Numbered from the stretch's first letter, positions 8,033-16,319 are shown. The stretch is 64,000 nt of DNA from JABCPE02 sp963520375 (GCA_963520375.1 CAUQQF010000008.1:1-64000), one strand, 5' to 3'. Translations and numbers: made by a program. Notes: generated by a model from the letters alone, not told the origin.

Positions 8033-8040
8033 CAAAAATA
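8033..8040 (-). promoter_or_regulatory. -7 element of the mlaE-mlaF operon
   Basis: Minus-strand TATTTTTG fits TAnnTTTG. It ends 4 bases before the mlaE ATG, so transcription would begin at or next to the start codon. Confidence 0.6.
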
Positions 8041-8079
8041 ATCTTTTTTGTTTAAATTGCACCACCTAAAACATCATTT

Positions 8080-9432
8080 GTGGCAAAAGTAAAAACAGCA
8101 TATTTCTGTCAGAATTGCGGAACGCAGTATTCGCAGTGGCTTGGACAGTGCAGGAACTGCGGTTCTTGGAATACTCTGGTGGAGGAAATTGTAGAAAAAT
8201 CAAAGTCGCCTACCTACCATATTTTGGGCGAAGGGAAACAAAAAGTAGTGACGATAACAGATGTAGAAGTCAATGCCGAACATCGTATAAAAACTCCCAG
8301 CGAGGAGCTGAACAGAGTGCTTGGTGGAGGCATCGTGCTGGGCTCGGTTACCTTGATAGGTGGTGAACCAGGGATTGGGAAATCTACACTACTCCTGCAG
8401 CTTGCCCTGAAAATGAAGAAAAAAATACTCTATGTGTCAGGAGAGGAGAGTGCATCGCAGATAAAAATGAGAGCGGACAGGCTTACCGAAATCCAAAATC
8501 CAAATTGTTTTCTCTACACCGAGACTTCGGTGGAAAAAATCCTTTCCGAGGCGAAAAAACTTGAGCCAGATTTTGTGATTATAGACAGTATCCAGACGCT
8601 TCAGTCCCAGCTGATAGATAGTTCGCCAGGGACAGTTTCGCAGATTAGAGAATGCTCTTCGGAGGTCATTAAATTCGCTAAAGAAACCAATATTCCAGTT
8701 TTCTTGGTGGGACACATCACAAAGGATGGGCAGATTGCAGGGCCAAAAGTCCTAGAACATATGGTGGATGTGGTTCTCAATTTTGATGGCGACAGAAATC
8801 ACCTTTTCCGACTGCTGAGAGCGAGTAAGAACAGATTTGGTTCTACTTCTGAAATTGGGATTTATGAAATGATTTCAGCAGGATTAAAAGAAATCAAAAA
8901 CCCTTCCGAAATTCTCATTACTAAAAAATCCGAAGACCTTTCAGGGAATGCAGTGGCAGTTACTTTGGAGGGAAACAGAGCCATGCTTCTGGAAATTCAG
9001 GCGTTGGTAAGCAGTGCGGTCTATGGAACGCCGCAGCGTAGTTCCACGGGCTTTGACAGCAAAAGACTGAATATGCTTCTCGCGGTTTTAGAGAAGCGGG
9101 CAGGTTTTATGCTCGGAGCGAAAGATGTTTTCCTAAACATCACGGGAGGAATGAAAACGGGCGACACGGCGCTGGATTTGGCAGTAGTGGCGGCCATCCT
9201 TTCTTCCAATGAAGATGAAGCGATACCAGATAATGTTTGTTTTGCGGGAGAAATAGGGCTCAGCGGAGAGATTCGCCCTGTTCCGCAGGTGGAGAAAAGA
9301 ATTTTGGAGGCGGAGAAATTAGGTTACGAGAGGATTTTCATTTCTAAACAAAACAAACTTCCTAAAAAAGGCTTTAAAATAGAACTTGTGGAAGTCAGCA
9401 AAATAGAGGATTTCCATCAGAGATTGTTTTAG
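8080..9432 (+). CDS. radA: DNA repair protein RadA
   Basis: A 450-residue RadA/Sms helicase, which drives branch migration of recombination intermediates. Order of parts: a four-Cys zinc finger (C10, C13, C24, C27), a RecA-like ATPase with Walker A GGEPGIGKST (94-103), the RadA-specific K-N-R-F-G motif, and a C-terminal Lon-protease-like domain with a G-E-I-G-L-S-G-E-I-R segment. Translation starts with GTG at 8080. It is divergent from mlaE with a 51-base gap, and the AcpH-like gene follows on the same strand. Confidence 0.96.
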   Translation: MAKVKTAYFCQNCGTQYSQWLGQCRNCGSWNTLVEEIVEKSKSPTYHILGEGKQKVVTITDVEVNAEHRIKTPSEELNRVLGGGIVLGSVTLIGGEPGIGKSTLLLQLALKMKKKILYVSGEESASQIKMRADRLTEIQNPNCFLYTETSVEKILSEAKKLEPDFVIIDSIQTLQSQLIDSSPGTVSQIRECSSEVIKFAKETNIPVFLVGHITKDGQIAGPKVLEHMVDVVLNFDGDRNHLFRLLRASKNRFGSTSEIGIYEMISAGLKEIKNPSEILITKKSEDLSGNAVAVTLEGNRAMLLEIQALVSSAVYGTPQRSSTGFDSKRLNMLLAVLEKRAGFMLGAKDVFLNITGGMKTGDTALDLAVVAAILSSNEDEAIPDNVCFAGEIGLSGEIRPVPQVEKRILEAEKLGYERIFISKQNKLPKKGFKIELVEVSKIEDFHQRLF

Positions 9433-9482
9433 GAAGTCGGCAGTTTTCATTGGCTTTATCAACTTTAAATGCAGAATACCAA

Positions 9483-10058
9483 ATGAATTTTTTAGCTCAT
9501 TCTTATCTTTCTTTTTCCGAGGAACAGCTCGTCGGCAATATGATTGCGGATTTTGTGAAGAACAGAGATGTAGCCCGCCTTCCAGAAAGCATACAGAAAG
9601 GCATAAAACTGCATAGAGCGATAGATACTTTCACGGATGCGCATCCGCTGATACACGAGGCGAAAGCACCTTTCCGACCGCTGGTGAGATTGTATTCTGG
9701 GGCGTTTGTCGATGTGGCGTTTGACTATTTCCTCGCAAATGATACCACCGAAAATTCCCAGCGCGAGTGGCAGGAGCATTCGCAGAGGGTCTATGCTGTC
9801 CTCCGCCGATACGAAGAATTTCTGCCTGAGGTTTTCAAAAAAGTTTTGGATAAGATGCAACAGGACGACTGGCTCTACAACTACCGAAATGAGTGGGGGA
9901 TAGAGTACAGCTTTCGGAATGTGGTGAACAAAGCCCAGTTTCTGGACAAAACCACTAATGTATTCCCGGCGTTTTTAGCAAATAAAGATTTCCTCCGTGA
10001 GAAATACGAAATTTTCTTCCCTGAAATAAAATCATTCGCGCAGGATTTTGTGGATTAA
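9483..10058 (+). CDS. AcpH-like (DUF479) phosphodiesterase family protein
   Basis: A 191-residue protein beginning MNFLAHSYLS, as ACP phosphodiesterases (AcpH) do. AcpH removes 4'-phosphopantetheine from acyl carrier protein. It belongs to the HD-type metal-dependent hydrolases, and the G-N-M-I-A-D-F and H-R-A-I-D-x-F-T-D-A-H-P segments carry the expected His/Asp residues. I prefer the ATG at 9483 to an upstream TTG at 9450, because family members start at MNFLAH. It follows radA by 50 bases and may be co-transcribed. Enzyme activity in Bacteroidetes is unproven. Confidence 0.8.
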   Translation: MNFLAHSYLSFSEEQLVGNMIADFVKNRDVARLPESIQKGIKLHRAIDTFTDAHPLIHEAKAPFRPLVRLYSGAFVDVAFDYFLANDTTENSQREWQEHSQRVYAVLRRYEEFLPEVFKKVLDKMQQDDWLYNYRNEWGIEYSFRNVVNKAQFLDKTTNVFPAFLANKDFLREKYEIFFPEIKSFAQDFVD

Positions 10059-10116
10059 ATAAGAATATTTTTTATATGATAATTTTTTAGTTTATTTGCA
10101 ATGTAAAATTATAGAT

Positions 10117-10566
10117 ATGAAAATAATTGGTATAGAAACACGCACGACAAATCAAAATGGACAATCAATGCAGGACATCGGAGGTCTTTGGAATCAGTTT
10201 TATTCTGAAAATATCATCAGTAAAATCCCAAATGCAGTGAACAGCAATGTTTATGCTATCTATACAGACTACGAAAGTGATTATACAGGTGAATATACCA
10301 CGCTTTTGGGACTGGAAGTATCTTCGCTTGATGAAATCCCTAGTGGGCTGGTCGGAAGAGAGTTTTCTAAACAAAACTCTAAGAAATTCCTTGCTAAAGG
10401 AGCGATGCCTCAGGCTGTAGCAGAAGCATGGCAAAAAATATGGGAACAAGATAAGGAGCTAAATAGACTTTATCAATATGATTATGAACTATACACAGAA
10501 AAATCTCAGCAAGGCGACCTTTCGGAAGTGGAGATTTTTATAGGTGTAAAAGATTCTGATATATAA
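10117..10566 (+). CDS. GyrI-like / effector-binding domain protein
   Basis: A 149-residue single-domain protein starting MKIIGIETRTTNQNG. The layout W-N-Q-F-Y...N-V-Y-A-I-Y-T-D-Y-E-S-D-Y-T-G-E-Y...L-L-G-L-E-V...A-K-G-A-M-P-Q-A-V-A-E-A-W-Q-K-I-W is that of the SRPBCC-like GyrI/AraC effector-binding fold, which binds small hydrophobic or cationic molecules. A TTG seven codons upstream is a weaker start. The next gene, an AraC regulator, has a related C-terminal domain, so the two may sense similar ligands. The ligand is unknown. Confidence 0.75.
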   Translation: MKIIGIETRTTNQNGQSMQDIGGLWNQFYSENIISKIPNAVNSNVYAIYTDYESDYTGEYTTLLGLEVSSLDEIPSGLVGREFSKQNSKKFLAKGAMPQAVAEAWQKIWEQDKELNRLYQYDYELYTEKSQQGDLSEVEIFIGVKDSDI

Positions 10567-10636
10567 AAAGAAATAAACCTAAATTTTTAAGAAGAATTTG
10601 AAATAATTCAATAAAGAAATATTGGTATATAATTCC

Positions 10637-10662
10637 ATTCCCTTTGCTTCGGTAAAGGGAAT
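10637..10662 (+). terminator. UUCG-tetraloop hairpin
   Basis: An 11-bp stem (ATTCCCTTTGC with its complement, one G-T pair) closed by the very stable C(TTCG)G tetraloop and followed by TTTAGTTTTT. A near-identical hairpin lies at 13985-14012. Confidence 0.75.
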
Positions 10663-10730
10663 TTTAGTTTTTAAAGCTATGCAGTTTTGTTTTTAGCAAG
10701 ATAGGAAAAGTTTTCTGATGAAAACGACTG

Positions 10731-10738
10731 TATCTTTG
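10731..10738 (+). promoter_or_regulatory. -7 element of the AraC regulator gene
   Basis: TATCTTTG, an exact TAnnTTTG match, 26 bases before the ATG. Confidence 0.65.
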
Positions 10739-10764
10739 TCCCATAAATTCAATGAACGACAGAT

Positions 10765-11616
10765 ATGAAACAGAATACCCGAAATGATTATGTCCAGCGC
10801 ATCAACAGAGTGGCGGAATACATCAATAACCATCTGGACGAGGCGATAGATGTACGAAAATTAGCAGAAATAGCCCATTTGTCTGATTTTCATTTTTGCA
10901 GGATTTTCAAAGCGATTAAAGATGAGTCGCCCATCGCTTTCATTGCTCGTTTGCGCATAGAAACAGCGGCACAGCTCCTGCGCTACTCTTCTCTTTTGGT
11001 GGAGGAAATAGCCTTTAATGTAGGATACGAATCTCCTGCCTCTCTTTCCAAAGCCTTTAAAAATCAATACGGTATCACACCTACTGAATACAGAACCAAT
11101 AAAGATATTTACATTATGAAAAAAGAAATCATCAATCCAGATTTAGCCTTAAAAGCTCCGAAAATAGTAGAGCTTGAACCAAAAAATCTTATTTATGTCT
11201 CTCTTAAAGGAGCGTATGGCAGTCTCAATTATGAATGGGCTTATCAACAGCTGTGGGCGGTTATAAAAGAACAAAAACTCTTCACGAAAGGGATAGAATC
11301 TATATGTATCTCTCATGATGATCCAAAAATAACCGAAGCAGACCTACAGCGCACTGATGTTTGTCTTGCCGTTCACAAATCCGCACAGCCTTCAGGGGAA
11401 GTTAGCTGTAAACAGCTTGCAGGAGGCAAGTATGCAGTTTTCTTTTATCAAGGAAGTTATAGTAATCTTGGTGCTGTATGTGATGAAGCGATGCGCTGGG
11501 TAGTCAATAGCGAGTATGAGCTTCGCGATGAACCGATATTTGAGAAATACCTGAACGACCGCCGCCGAACTCCGGAAGAAAAACTAAAAACCGAAGTCTA
11601 TATTCCTCTAAAATAA
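10765..11616 (+). CDS. AraC family transcriptional regulator with GyrI-like domain
   Basis: A 283-residue regulator with an N-terminal AraC/XylS DNA-binding region (about 10-110): two helix-turn-helix motifs, the second including V-E-E-I-A-F-N-V-G-Y-E-S-P-A-S-L-S-K-A-F-K. A GyrI-like ligand-binding domain follows (about 130-283). The architecture matches the Rob/MarA-with-GyrI group that responds to small toxic compounds. A membrane protein gene follows after 8 bases and is probably co-transcribed; it may be a target or partner. The inducer is unknown. Confidence 0.9.
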   Translation: MKQNTRNDYVQRINRVAEYINNHLDEAIDVRKLAEIAHLSDFHFCRIFKAIKDESPIAFIARLRIETAAQLLRYSSLLVEEIAFNVGYESPASLSKAFKNQYGITPTEYRTNKDIYIMKKEIINPDLALKAPKIVELEPKNLIYVSLKGAYGSLNYEWAYQQLWAVIKEQKLFTKGIESICISHDDPKITEADLQRTDVCLAVHKSAQPSGEVSCKQLAGGKYAVFFYQGSYSNLGAVCDEAMRWVVNSEYELRDEPIFEKYLNDRRRTPEEKLKTEVYIPLK

Positions 11617-11624
11617 CCAATATT

Positions 11625-12107
11625 ATGGAAATTAAAAGAACAGAAAAAACAGTGGGGATAGTTTTGGCGTTTGTTTTATTACTACTCACTCTTTTGGGGA
11701 GCTATTATTTCTTCTTTATGCTGAAAGTAAATTTTGTGCAGTGGTTTGTTTATAACGCATGCTCTCCAAGTAGTTTGGTTTATCTGCTTTGTTTTATGAT
11801 TTTTTTAGCAAAAAGGAAAATTTCTTACCTTCCTTTAGCATTTCTTCCTATGTATTATTTTGGAACGATGGGACTTTTTACTTTTACATGGAGCGGAGCC
11901 AATGTTTTTGCACAGCTTTCGCATATTACAATGACGCTCAATTTGCTTTGGGCATGGTATATGCTCCATCGGATAGGAAATCATAAAGCAACTGCATGGG
12001 GTTTATTGTGGAGTATTCTATTCTTTGTTCCTTATATTGCTTTTGTGATGTATTATTCGCGAACGCATGCCGAAGAAATCAATAATTTATTACAAATGAC
12101 ACCATAG
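11625..12107 (+). CDS. multipass membrane protein of unknown function
   Basis: A 160-residue protein with about five hydrophobic segments (approximately 10-32, 40-60, 68-90, 97-114, 122-143), few charges between them and no signal peptidase site. It starts 8 bases after the AraC-type regulator, which suggests a shared transcript. I do not recognise a family. Confidence 0.7.
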   Translation: MEIKRTEKTVGIVLAFVLLLLTLLGSYYFFFMLKVNFVQWFVYNACSPSSLVYLLCFMIFLAKRKISYLPLAFLPMYYFGTMGLFTFTWSGANVFAQLSHITMTLNLLWAWYMLHRIGNHKATAWGLLWSILFFVPYIAFVMYYSRTHAEEINNLLQMTP

Positions 12108-12175
12108 AATAGGTTCTATTATTAAGATAACAAGGGGAAGTAAATTGTTTTTAAGCAAAATTGTTGAATTTTTAT

Positions 12176-12183
12176 TACATTTG
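12176..12183 (+). promoter_or_regulatory. -7 element upstream of the Crp/Fnr-like gene
   Basis: TACATTTG, an exact consensus match. It gives a leader of about 135 bases that contains the hairpin at 12233-12278. Confidence 0.5.
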
Positions 12184-12232
12184 AAATCACATGTTACAAT
12201 CTACAATGGATTATAACATTTTTAAATTATTT

Positions 12233-12278
12233 GATATCCGAAAAACTTTGGTTTTTAAAGTTTTTTAAACGGAATATC
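12233..12278 (+). promoter_or_regulatory. leader hairpin before the Crp/Fnr-like gene
   Basis: A two-part hairpin: inner perfect stem AAAAACTTT/AAAGTTTTT and outer GATAT/ATATC with CCG/CGG. It sits between the promoter and the start codon. It could be an attenuator or a dyad operator; it is not preceded by a gene that needs a terminator so far downstream. Confidence 0.35.
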
Positions 12279-12325
12279 AGCGAAGAAAGAGTTTAATTCA
12301 AATAAAAATTTGACAGCAAAAAATC

Positions 12326-12853
12326 ATGGAAATTTCCTCTGAAATACTTGAAACCTATTTTACTGAAGTGCATTTTAAGAAAGATGAATTTCTTACTGAG
12401 GTAGGAAGTGTTGAAAAATGGCTCTACTACATAGATAAGGGAATTATTCGCTTTTTTTATTATAATCCCACCACACAGAAAGAGACCACTGTAGATATAC
12501 GCTTTGCAGGCGATTTTTGTATGTCTTATGCTTCGTTTGTCAAACAGGAACCGTCTCTGCTCTCCATGCAGGCGATAAAAAAAGTAAAGGCTTATAGAAT
12601 AGGAAGGGATTCGCTGGAAAAACTTATCGAAAACCCTGAATTTCTCCAAATAAAAACCCAAATACTAGAAAATCTTCTCTTGGAAAAAATGCATCGTGAA
12701 GCGCAATTTCTTACGCAATCACCAGAGGAAATATACAGACAGCTGCTGGAAAAAGACCCAAAACTCATTCAGAATGTTCCGCTGAAATATATAGCCTCCT
12801 ACATCGGTGTAACTCCGCAGGCGCTGAGCCGTATCCGTAAGCGTATTTTTTAA
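12326..12853 (+). CDS. Crp/Fnr family regulator
   Basis: A 175-residue protein with a cyclic-nucleotide-binding-type beta-roll (about 10-110; L-Y-Y-I-D-K-G-I-I-R-F-F-Y) followed by a short C-terminal helix-turn-helix (V-P-L-K-Y-I-A-S-Y-I-G-V-T-P-Q-A-L-S-R-I-R-K). It is shorter than classical Crp (about 210), as is common in this Bacteroidetes subgroup. The residues that contact cAMP are not evident. It sits directly upstream of an Acg-type nitroreductase gene, which it may control. Confidence 0.88.
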   Translation: MEISSEILETYFTEVHFKKDEFLTEVGSVEKWLYYIDKGIIRFFYYNPTTQKETTVDIRFAGDFCMSYASFVKQEPSLLSMQAIKKVKAYRIGRDSLEKLIENPEFLQIKTQILENLLLEKMHREAQFLTQSPEEIYRQLLEKDPKLIQNVPLKYIASYIGVTPQALSRIRKRIF

Positions 12854-12906
12854 CTCAGGTTCATTTTTAATTCATATTTCTATCGTTACTTTGTGTATAT
12901 AAAGTA

Positions 12907-13941
12907 ATGGATATGAAAATGAAATTTAAAATATTAGTCATGAGTTTATTAATGTTTTCAGGGCTAAAAGTCAATGCCCAAAATGATGATTTCATCCAGT
13001 TAGTTACCGCAGCCACACAAGCGCCCTCTGGGCATAACTCTCAGCCATGGCTCTTCGAAATAGGAACAAATGAGATTACGATTTTATCCAATTTCAGCAG
13101 GGAACTTCCTGCTGTAGACCCTAGTCATCGTGAGTTTTTCATGAGTTTGGGCTGTGCGTTGGAGAATTTATGCATAAAAGCAAGCAGCCTTGGCTATGCT
13201 ACTCAAGTGAATATCAACCAAGAAGGTATTATCAAAGTAGGATTACAGAAATCAGAGGCTGTTAGAACAGATTTGCTTTCGGAATATATTACCAAACGCC
13301 AGACTAATCGCTCTGTTTATGATGGGAAGCCAATTCCCGAAGCTGTACTGAAAAACTTGTTGAAAGATTTTAATTCTGATAAAGTCAGTATCCAGATTTT
13401 TGATAAAAATACAGAAGCATTCGGTCAGCTCACAGATGCAGTGATGCAGGGAAATACGATACAAATGAACGATCCAGCATTCAAGTCCGAATTGCTCTCA
13501 TGGATACGCTTTAACAAGAAACATTCTGAAAGCACTAATGATGGAATTAGCTACGCTGCTCTGGGAGCGCCCAATCTTCCGCGATGGATTACAGAACCGA
13601 TTGTGAAAATGAGCCTTAAAGGCAAAAAACAAAATAAAACCGACCTAAAGAAAATCAATTCTTCTTCTAATATCGTGCTTATCACCAGCGCGGCGGATGA
13701 TATGCAATCATGGATAGATGCAGGGCGTACACTCCAGCGTTTTCTACTCTCACTTACGAAGGAAAATATTGCGCATGCCTATATCAACCAGCCTTGTGAA
13801 GTTCCTGAGGTTAGGAATCAGCTCCGCGAAAAGATAGTTGTTAATCATCAATTTCCGCAGATTCTGCTTCGTATAGGATACGCTAAGCCGCTGCCTTATT
13901 CCAAACGAAAACCTATACAAGAGGTTATAAAGAATAAATAA
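12907..13941 (+). CDS. Acg-family nitroreductase-like FMN protein, exported
   Basis: A 344-residue protein with an N-terminal hydrophobic signal ending near V-N-A-Q (about residue 25), then a domain related to the nitroreductase fold as in the Mycobacterium Acg family. Visible motifs are A-P-S-G-H-N-S-Q-P-W near residue 39, R-Q-T-N-R-S-V-Y-D and a late D-A-G-R-T-L-Q-R-F-L-L. Acg proteins bind FMN but have lost classical nitroreductase activity. Export is unusual for a flavin enzyme and rests on the signal-like N-terminus. Start at 12907 or the ATG two codons later. Confidence 0.78.
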   Translation: MDMKMKFKILVMSLLMFSGLKVNAQNDDFIQLVTAATQAPSGHNSQPWLFEIGTNEITILSNFSRELPAVDPSHREFFMSLGCALENLCIKASSLGYATQVNINQEGIIKVGLQKSEAVRTDLLSEYITKRQTNRSVYDGKPIPEAVLKNLLKDFNSDKVSIQIFDKNTEAFGQLTDAVMQGNTIQMNDPAFKSELLSWIRFNKKHSESTNDGISYAALGAPNLPRWITEPIVKMSLKGKKQNKTDLKKINSSSNIVLITSAADDMQSWIDAGRTLQRFLLSLTKENIAHAYINQPCEVPEVRNQLREKIVVNHQFPQILLRIGYAKPLPYSKRKPIQEVIKNK

Positions 13942-13984
13942 TTATTTAATAAAAATTTAAAAAGAAAAAACTGTTTGTTCGCTC

Positions 13985-14012
13985 AATTCCCTTTGCTTCG
14001 GTAAGGGGAATT
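13985..14012 (+). terminator. UUCG-tetraloop hairpin, second copy
   Basis: A 12-bp stem (AATTCCCTTTGC with its complement, two G-T pairs) closed by C(TTCG)G. It shares TTCCCTTTGCTTCGGTAA with the hairpin at 10637 and ends the nitroreductase gene. Confidence 0.7.
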
Positions 14013-14027
14013 ATGTTTAATTATAAT

Positions 14028-14378
14028 TTAATAATTTTTTAAAAAGAGATTTTGTATAAAAATTTCCATAATTTGTGTTAGTTTTTTAGACTGAATGGCT
14101 TGAAGTAAATGAGAAATAAGCAATGGCTTTTTAGAAGAGCGTTTGAAAATTCTCTGTAGTCAAAGAGAAGAAAGTTCCCCTTCGTTATAAAAATATTCCT
14201 CAAAAGGAAAGAGTGTAATATCCACCTCAAAAATCGCAGCAAACTCACTAAGGAAATCAACAGCTTCATCCCCTTGGATATGCAAGTCAGTATTAATGGC
14301 ACTATCCGAGGGGATATTCCTTTTTTGTGTATACCGATAGAGCAAGTCTTCAAATTTTTCTTGTAGGAGAATGTTCAT
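14028..14378 (-). pseudogene. DUF1493-like gene interrupted by an in-frame TGA
   Basis: From the ATG at 14376-14378, 72 codons encode a DUF1493-like protein: D-L-H-I-Q-G-D-E-A-V-D-F-L-S-E-F and F-E-V-D-I-T-L-F-P-F-E-E-Y-F resemble the acyl-carrier-like fold of that family. A TGA then occurs at 14160-14162. The same frame continues and encodes the expected family C-terminus (K-K-P-L-L-I-S-H-L-L-Q-A-I-Q-S-K-K-L) before TAA at 14028-14030. The full frame of about 116 residues is normal for the family; 72 is short. So this is a nonsense-mutated gene, an assembly error or, less likely, readthrough. Confidence 0.6.
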
Positions 14379-14519
14379 ATAACTTATTAGGTTACTTTAT
14401 ACCTTTTATTACACTACAATACAATAATATTCTACTGCAAAAACAATAAAAAAACACAAAAATAATGGTGATTTTCTAAAGAAAAAGATTATATTGCATA
14501 TGAAAGAACGGATATAATT

Positions 14520-15275
14520 ATGAGTAATATTGCTTGTAAAGACGAAAACAGAAGTACTATAATTTATGCTGAAATAGCAAAAGAAAAAAATGTAGATGCT
14601 AAATATTATTGTCCCAATAAAGAATGTGATGCCCGTTTAAAAATATGTAGTATTAACGGACTAATGAGACCTCATTTTAGAGCAGATAGGGAACATAAAC
14701 ATATAGAAAATTGTCCTTATGGCTCTAATATTGTCTCTAATACTGATTATTATAAATATAATCAAGAGAAATTTGATTTTGATAGAGCTATTGAAAATAT
14801 GTTTTATATAAACAATCAAAGAAACAATAATAGAAATGTTGGAAATAATGAAATAAACAATAACCCAGATAATTCAAAACCTATATCTACTATTAAGCAA
14901 ATATATGCAATGTGCAAAAATACAAATGTTAGGGATAAATATGTTAATATTGAAATCTATAAAATGTTAGTAGATAATAGAAGTATGTTCTTTTATATAA
15001 ATGGTATATTTGGAAATAAAATAGTTGAATGCAAAATAAGGGGTGAATATTTTTATTGTAAAGAAAAGCAAGAGATATATTTACATGTAAAAAATTATAA
15101 ATTAGTGTTACATTTTAATGATAATGAATTATTTAATAGTATCAAACATACTATTTGGAATAACAAAAGTAAAACAATAATAGTAGCTGGTAACTGGAAG
15201 AAAATACAAAATAATAATGTTATCACTTGCCATACTACAATAATTACTAAAAAGCAAATAGGAATAGTATCATAA
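14520..15275 (+). CDS. hypothetical protein with CoiA-like zinc-knuckle N-terminus
   Basis: A 251-residue, Asn/Lys/Ile-rich protein. Near residues 31-66 it shows Y-Y-C-P-N-K-E-C...R-P-H-F-R-A...H-I-E-N-C-P-Y, a Cys/His arrangement like the N-terminal zinc-binding part of CoiA-type competence/nuclease proteins (CPxxC...HF...C). The remainder has no visible nuclease motif and an Asn-rich linker at about 97-120. The codon use is far more AT-rich than in the flanking housekeeping genes, which suggests acquisition. A second AT-rich gene follows after 31 bases. No function is assigned. Confidence 0.6.
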   Translation: MSNIACKDENRSTIIYAEIAKEKNVDAKYYCPNKECDARLKICSINGLMRPHFRADREHKHIENCPYGSNIVSNTDYYKYNQEKFDFDRAIENMFYINNQRNNNRNVGNNEINNNPDNSKPISTIKQIYAMCKNTNVRDKYVNIEIYKMLVDNRSMFFYINGIFGNKIVECKIRGEYFYCKEKQEIYLHVKNYKLVLHFNDNELFNSIKHTIWNNKSKTIIVAGNWKKIQNNNVITCHTTIITKKQIGIVS

Positions 15276-15306
15276 CTATATACTCATAATTAAATTATAA
15301 AATAAA

Positions 15307-15876
15307 ATGACAGATAAAGAAATTAATAAGGAAATAGGGGATTATTTTCTATCAGACGCAAAAGAGTTTTTAAAGCGATACGATTTATTAGTAGAAAATG
15401 CAACAAATCTTGGACTAAGGATAAAACTTATTGTTGAATTAATATTTTCCTTAGAGTGTGCTTTAAAATCATTATTTCTCTATGAAACAAAGTTAGAACC
15501 CAAAAAAGCATATAGAGTTGTAAAAAAGGATCTTAGTCACAATATTGAAAAAATCATTAATAAACTAACTCCTGAAAGCAAACAAAAAATTAAAGACATT
15601 TTGCAAACAGATTATAAAAAATATCAGATTTTTCATCGTTATACTTTTGAAAGCGAAATTTCGTTTAGAAATGAATATGGTATATTAGATGAGAAGTATT
15701 ATGATAGTATAGATCATATTATGATTAAGAATAAACTATATGATGAAACAGTAGAAATTATTAAGTTTATAGAAAATAAATATCCCACTAAATTTGAAAT
15801 TATTTCATTTGAGAATATAGATATTAGTAAATTACAATCTGATTTCAATGAAATAAAAGAAGTTTTAAAATCTTAA
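15307..15876 (+). CDS. alpha-helical hypothetical protein, possibly HEPN-like
   Basis: A 189-residue, mostly helical protein. The helix I-K-L-I-V-E-L-I-F-S-L-E-C-A-L-K-S-L-F-L followed by a Lys/His-rich helix (K-K-D-L-S-H-N-I-E-K-I) resembles HEPN/AbiV-type all-helical domains, but the catalytic R-x4-6-H is not present. Any such membership would therefore be structural only. It pairs with the zinc-knuckle gene upstream in a very AT-rich islet next to conserved nusB-yajC genes, a setting common for small defence or stress cassettes. That role is speculation. Confidence 0.55.
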   Translation: MTDKEINKEIGDYFLSDAKEFLKRYDLLVENATNLGLRIKLIVELIFSLECALKSLFLYETKLEPKKAYRVVKKDLSHNIEKIINKLTPESKQKIKDILQTDYKKYQIFHRYTFESEISFRNEYGILDEKYYDSIDHIMIKNKLYDETVEIIKFIENKYPTKFEIISFENIDISKLQSDFNEIKEVLKS

Positions 15877-15974
15877 TTTTTTATACAGTCATACAATATA
15901 GGGAACTGCATTAGAGCGTTTTCGGAGAAAAAGCACAAAAAAAATCAAGGAAAATTTAACCAAAAGTCCATAAA

Positions 15975-15999
15975 AAATCCCTATCACAGATAGGGATTT
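15975..15999 (-). terminator. terminator of the nusB-DUF1573-yajC operon
   Basis: Stem AAATCCCTATC/GATAGGGATTT with a 3-base loop. On the minus strand it is followed by T6. Confidence 0.88.
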
Positions 16000-16004
16000 G
16001 TTTG

Positions 16005-16295
16005 TTATTTCTTTTCTTCGCTATCCTCAGGAAAACGGCTGAGAGTAAGGTCTTTGGATATTGCAGCTAATTCCATTTTTAGCTTACCAGAAAGCGTCTC
16101 GATGACTACGCCGTCTTCTGCAATGGAGAAGATGCGCCCATGGATACCAGAAGTCGTTACGACTCTTCTCCCTGGCTTCAGATTCTCCTGAAATTGTTTT
16201 TCTTTTTTCTGTTTCGTGAGCTGTGGTCTTATCATTAGGAAATAGAATGCGACCAAAATCAGCAGCGGCATTATGAACTGTTGTAAGTTTTCCAT
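16005..16295 (-). CDS. yajC: preprotein translocase subunit YajC
   Basis: A 96-residue single-pass inner-membrane protein that associates with SecDF and the Sec translocon. The N-terminal helix (I-M-P-L-L-I-L-V-A-F-Y-F-L-M) is followed by the family signature I-R-P-Q and K-K-E-K-Q-F-Q-E-N-L-K-P-G, then a small beta domain (V-V-T-T-S-G-I-H-G). It is the last gene of the nusB-DUF1573-yajC operon, 24 bases after DUF1573, and is closed by a terminator. Confidence 0.95.
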   Translation of the reverse strand: MENLQQFIMPLLILVAFYFLMIRPQLTKQKKEKQFQENLKPGRRVVTTSGIHGRIFSIAEDGVVIETLSGKLKMELAAISKDLTLSRFPEDSEEKK

Positions 16296-16319
16296 TTTTA
16301 TTAAAGTTTTTCTAAGTGA

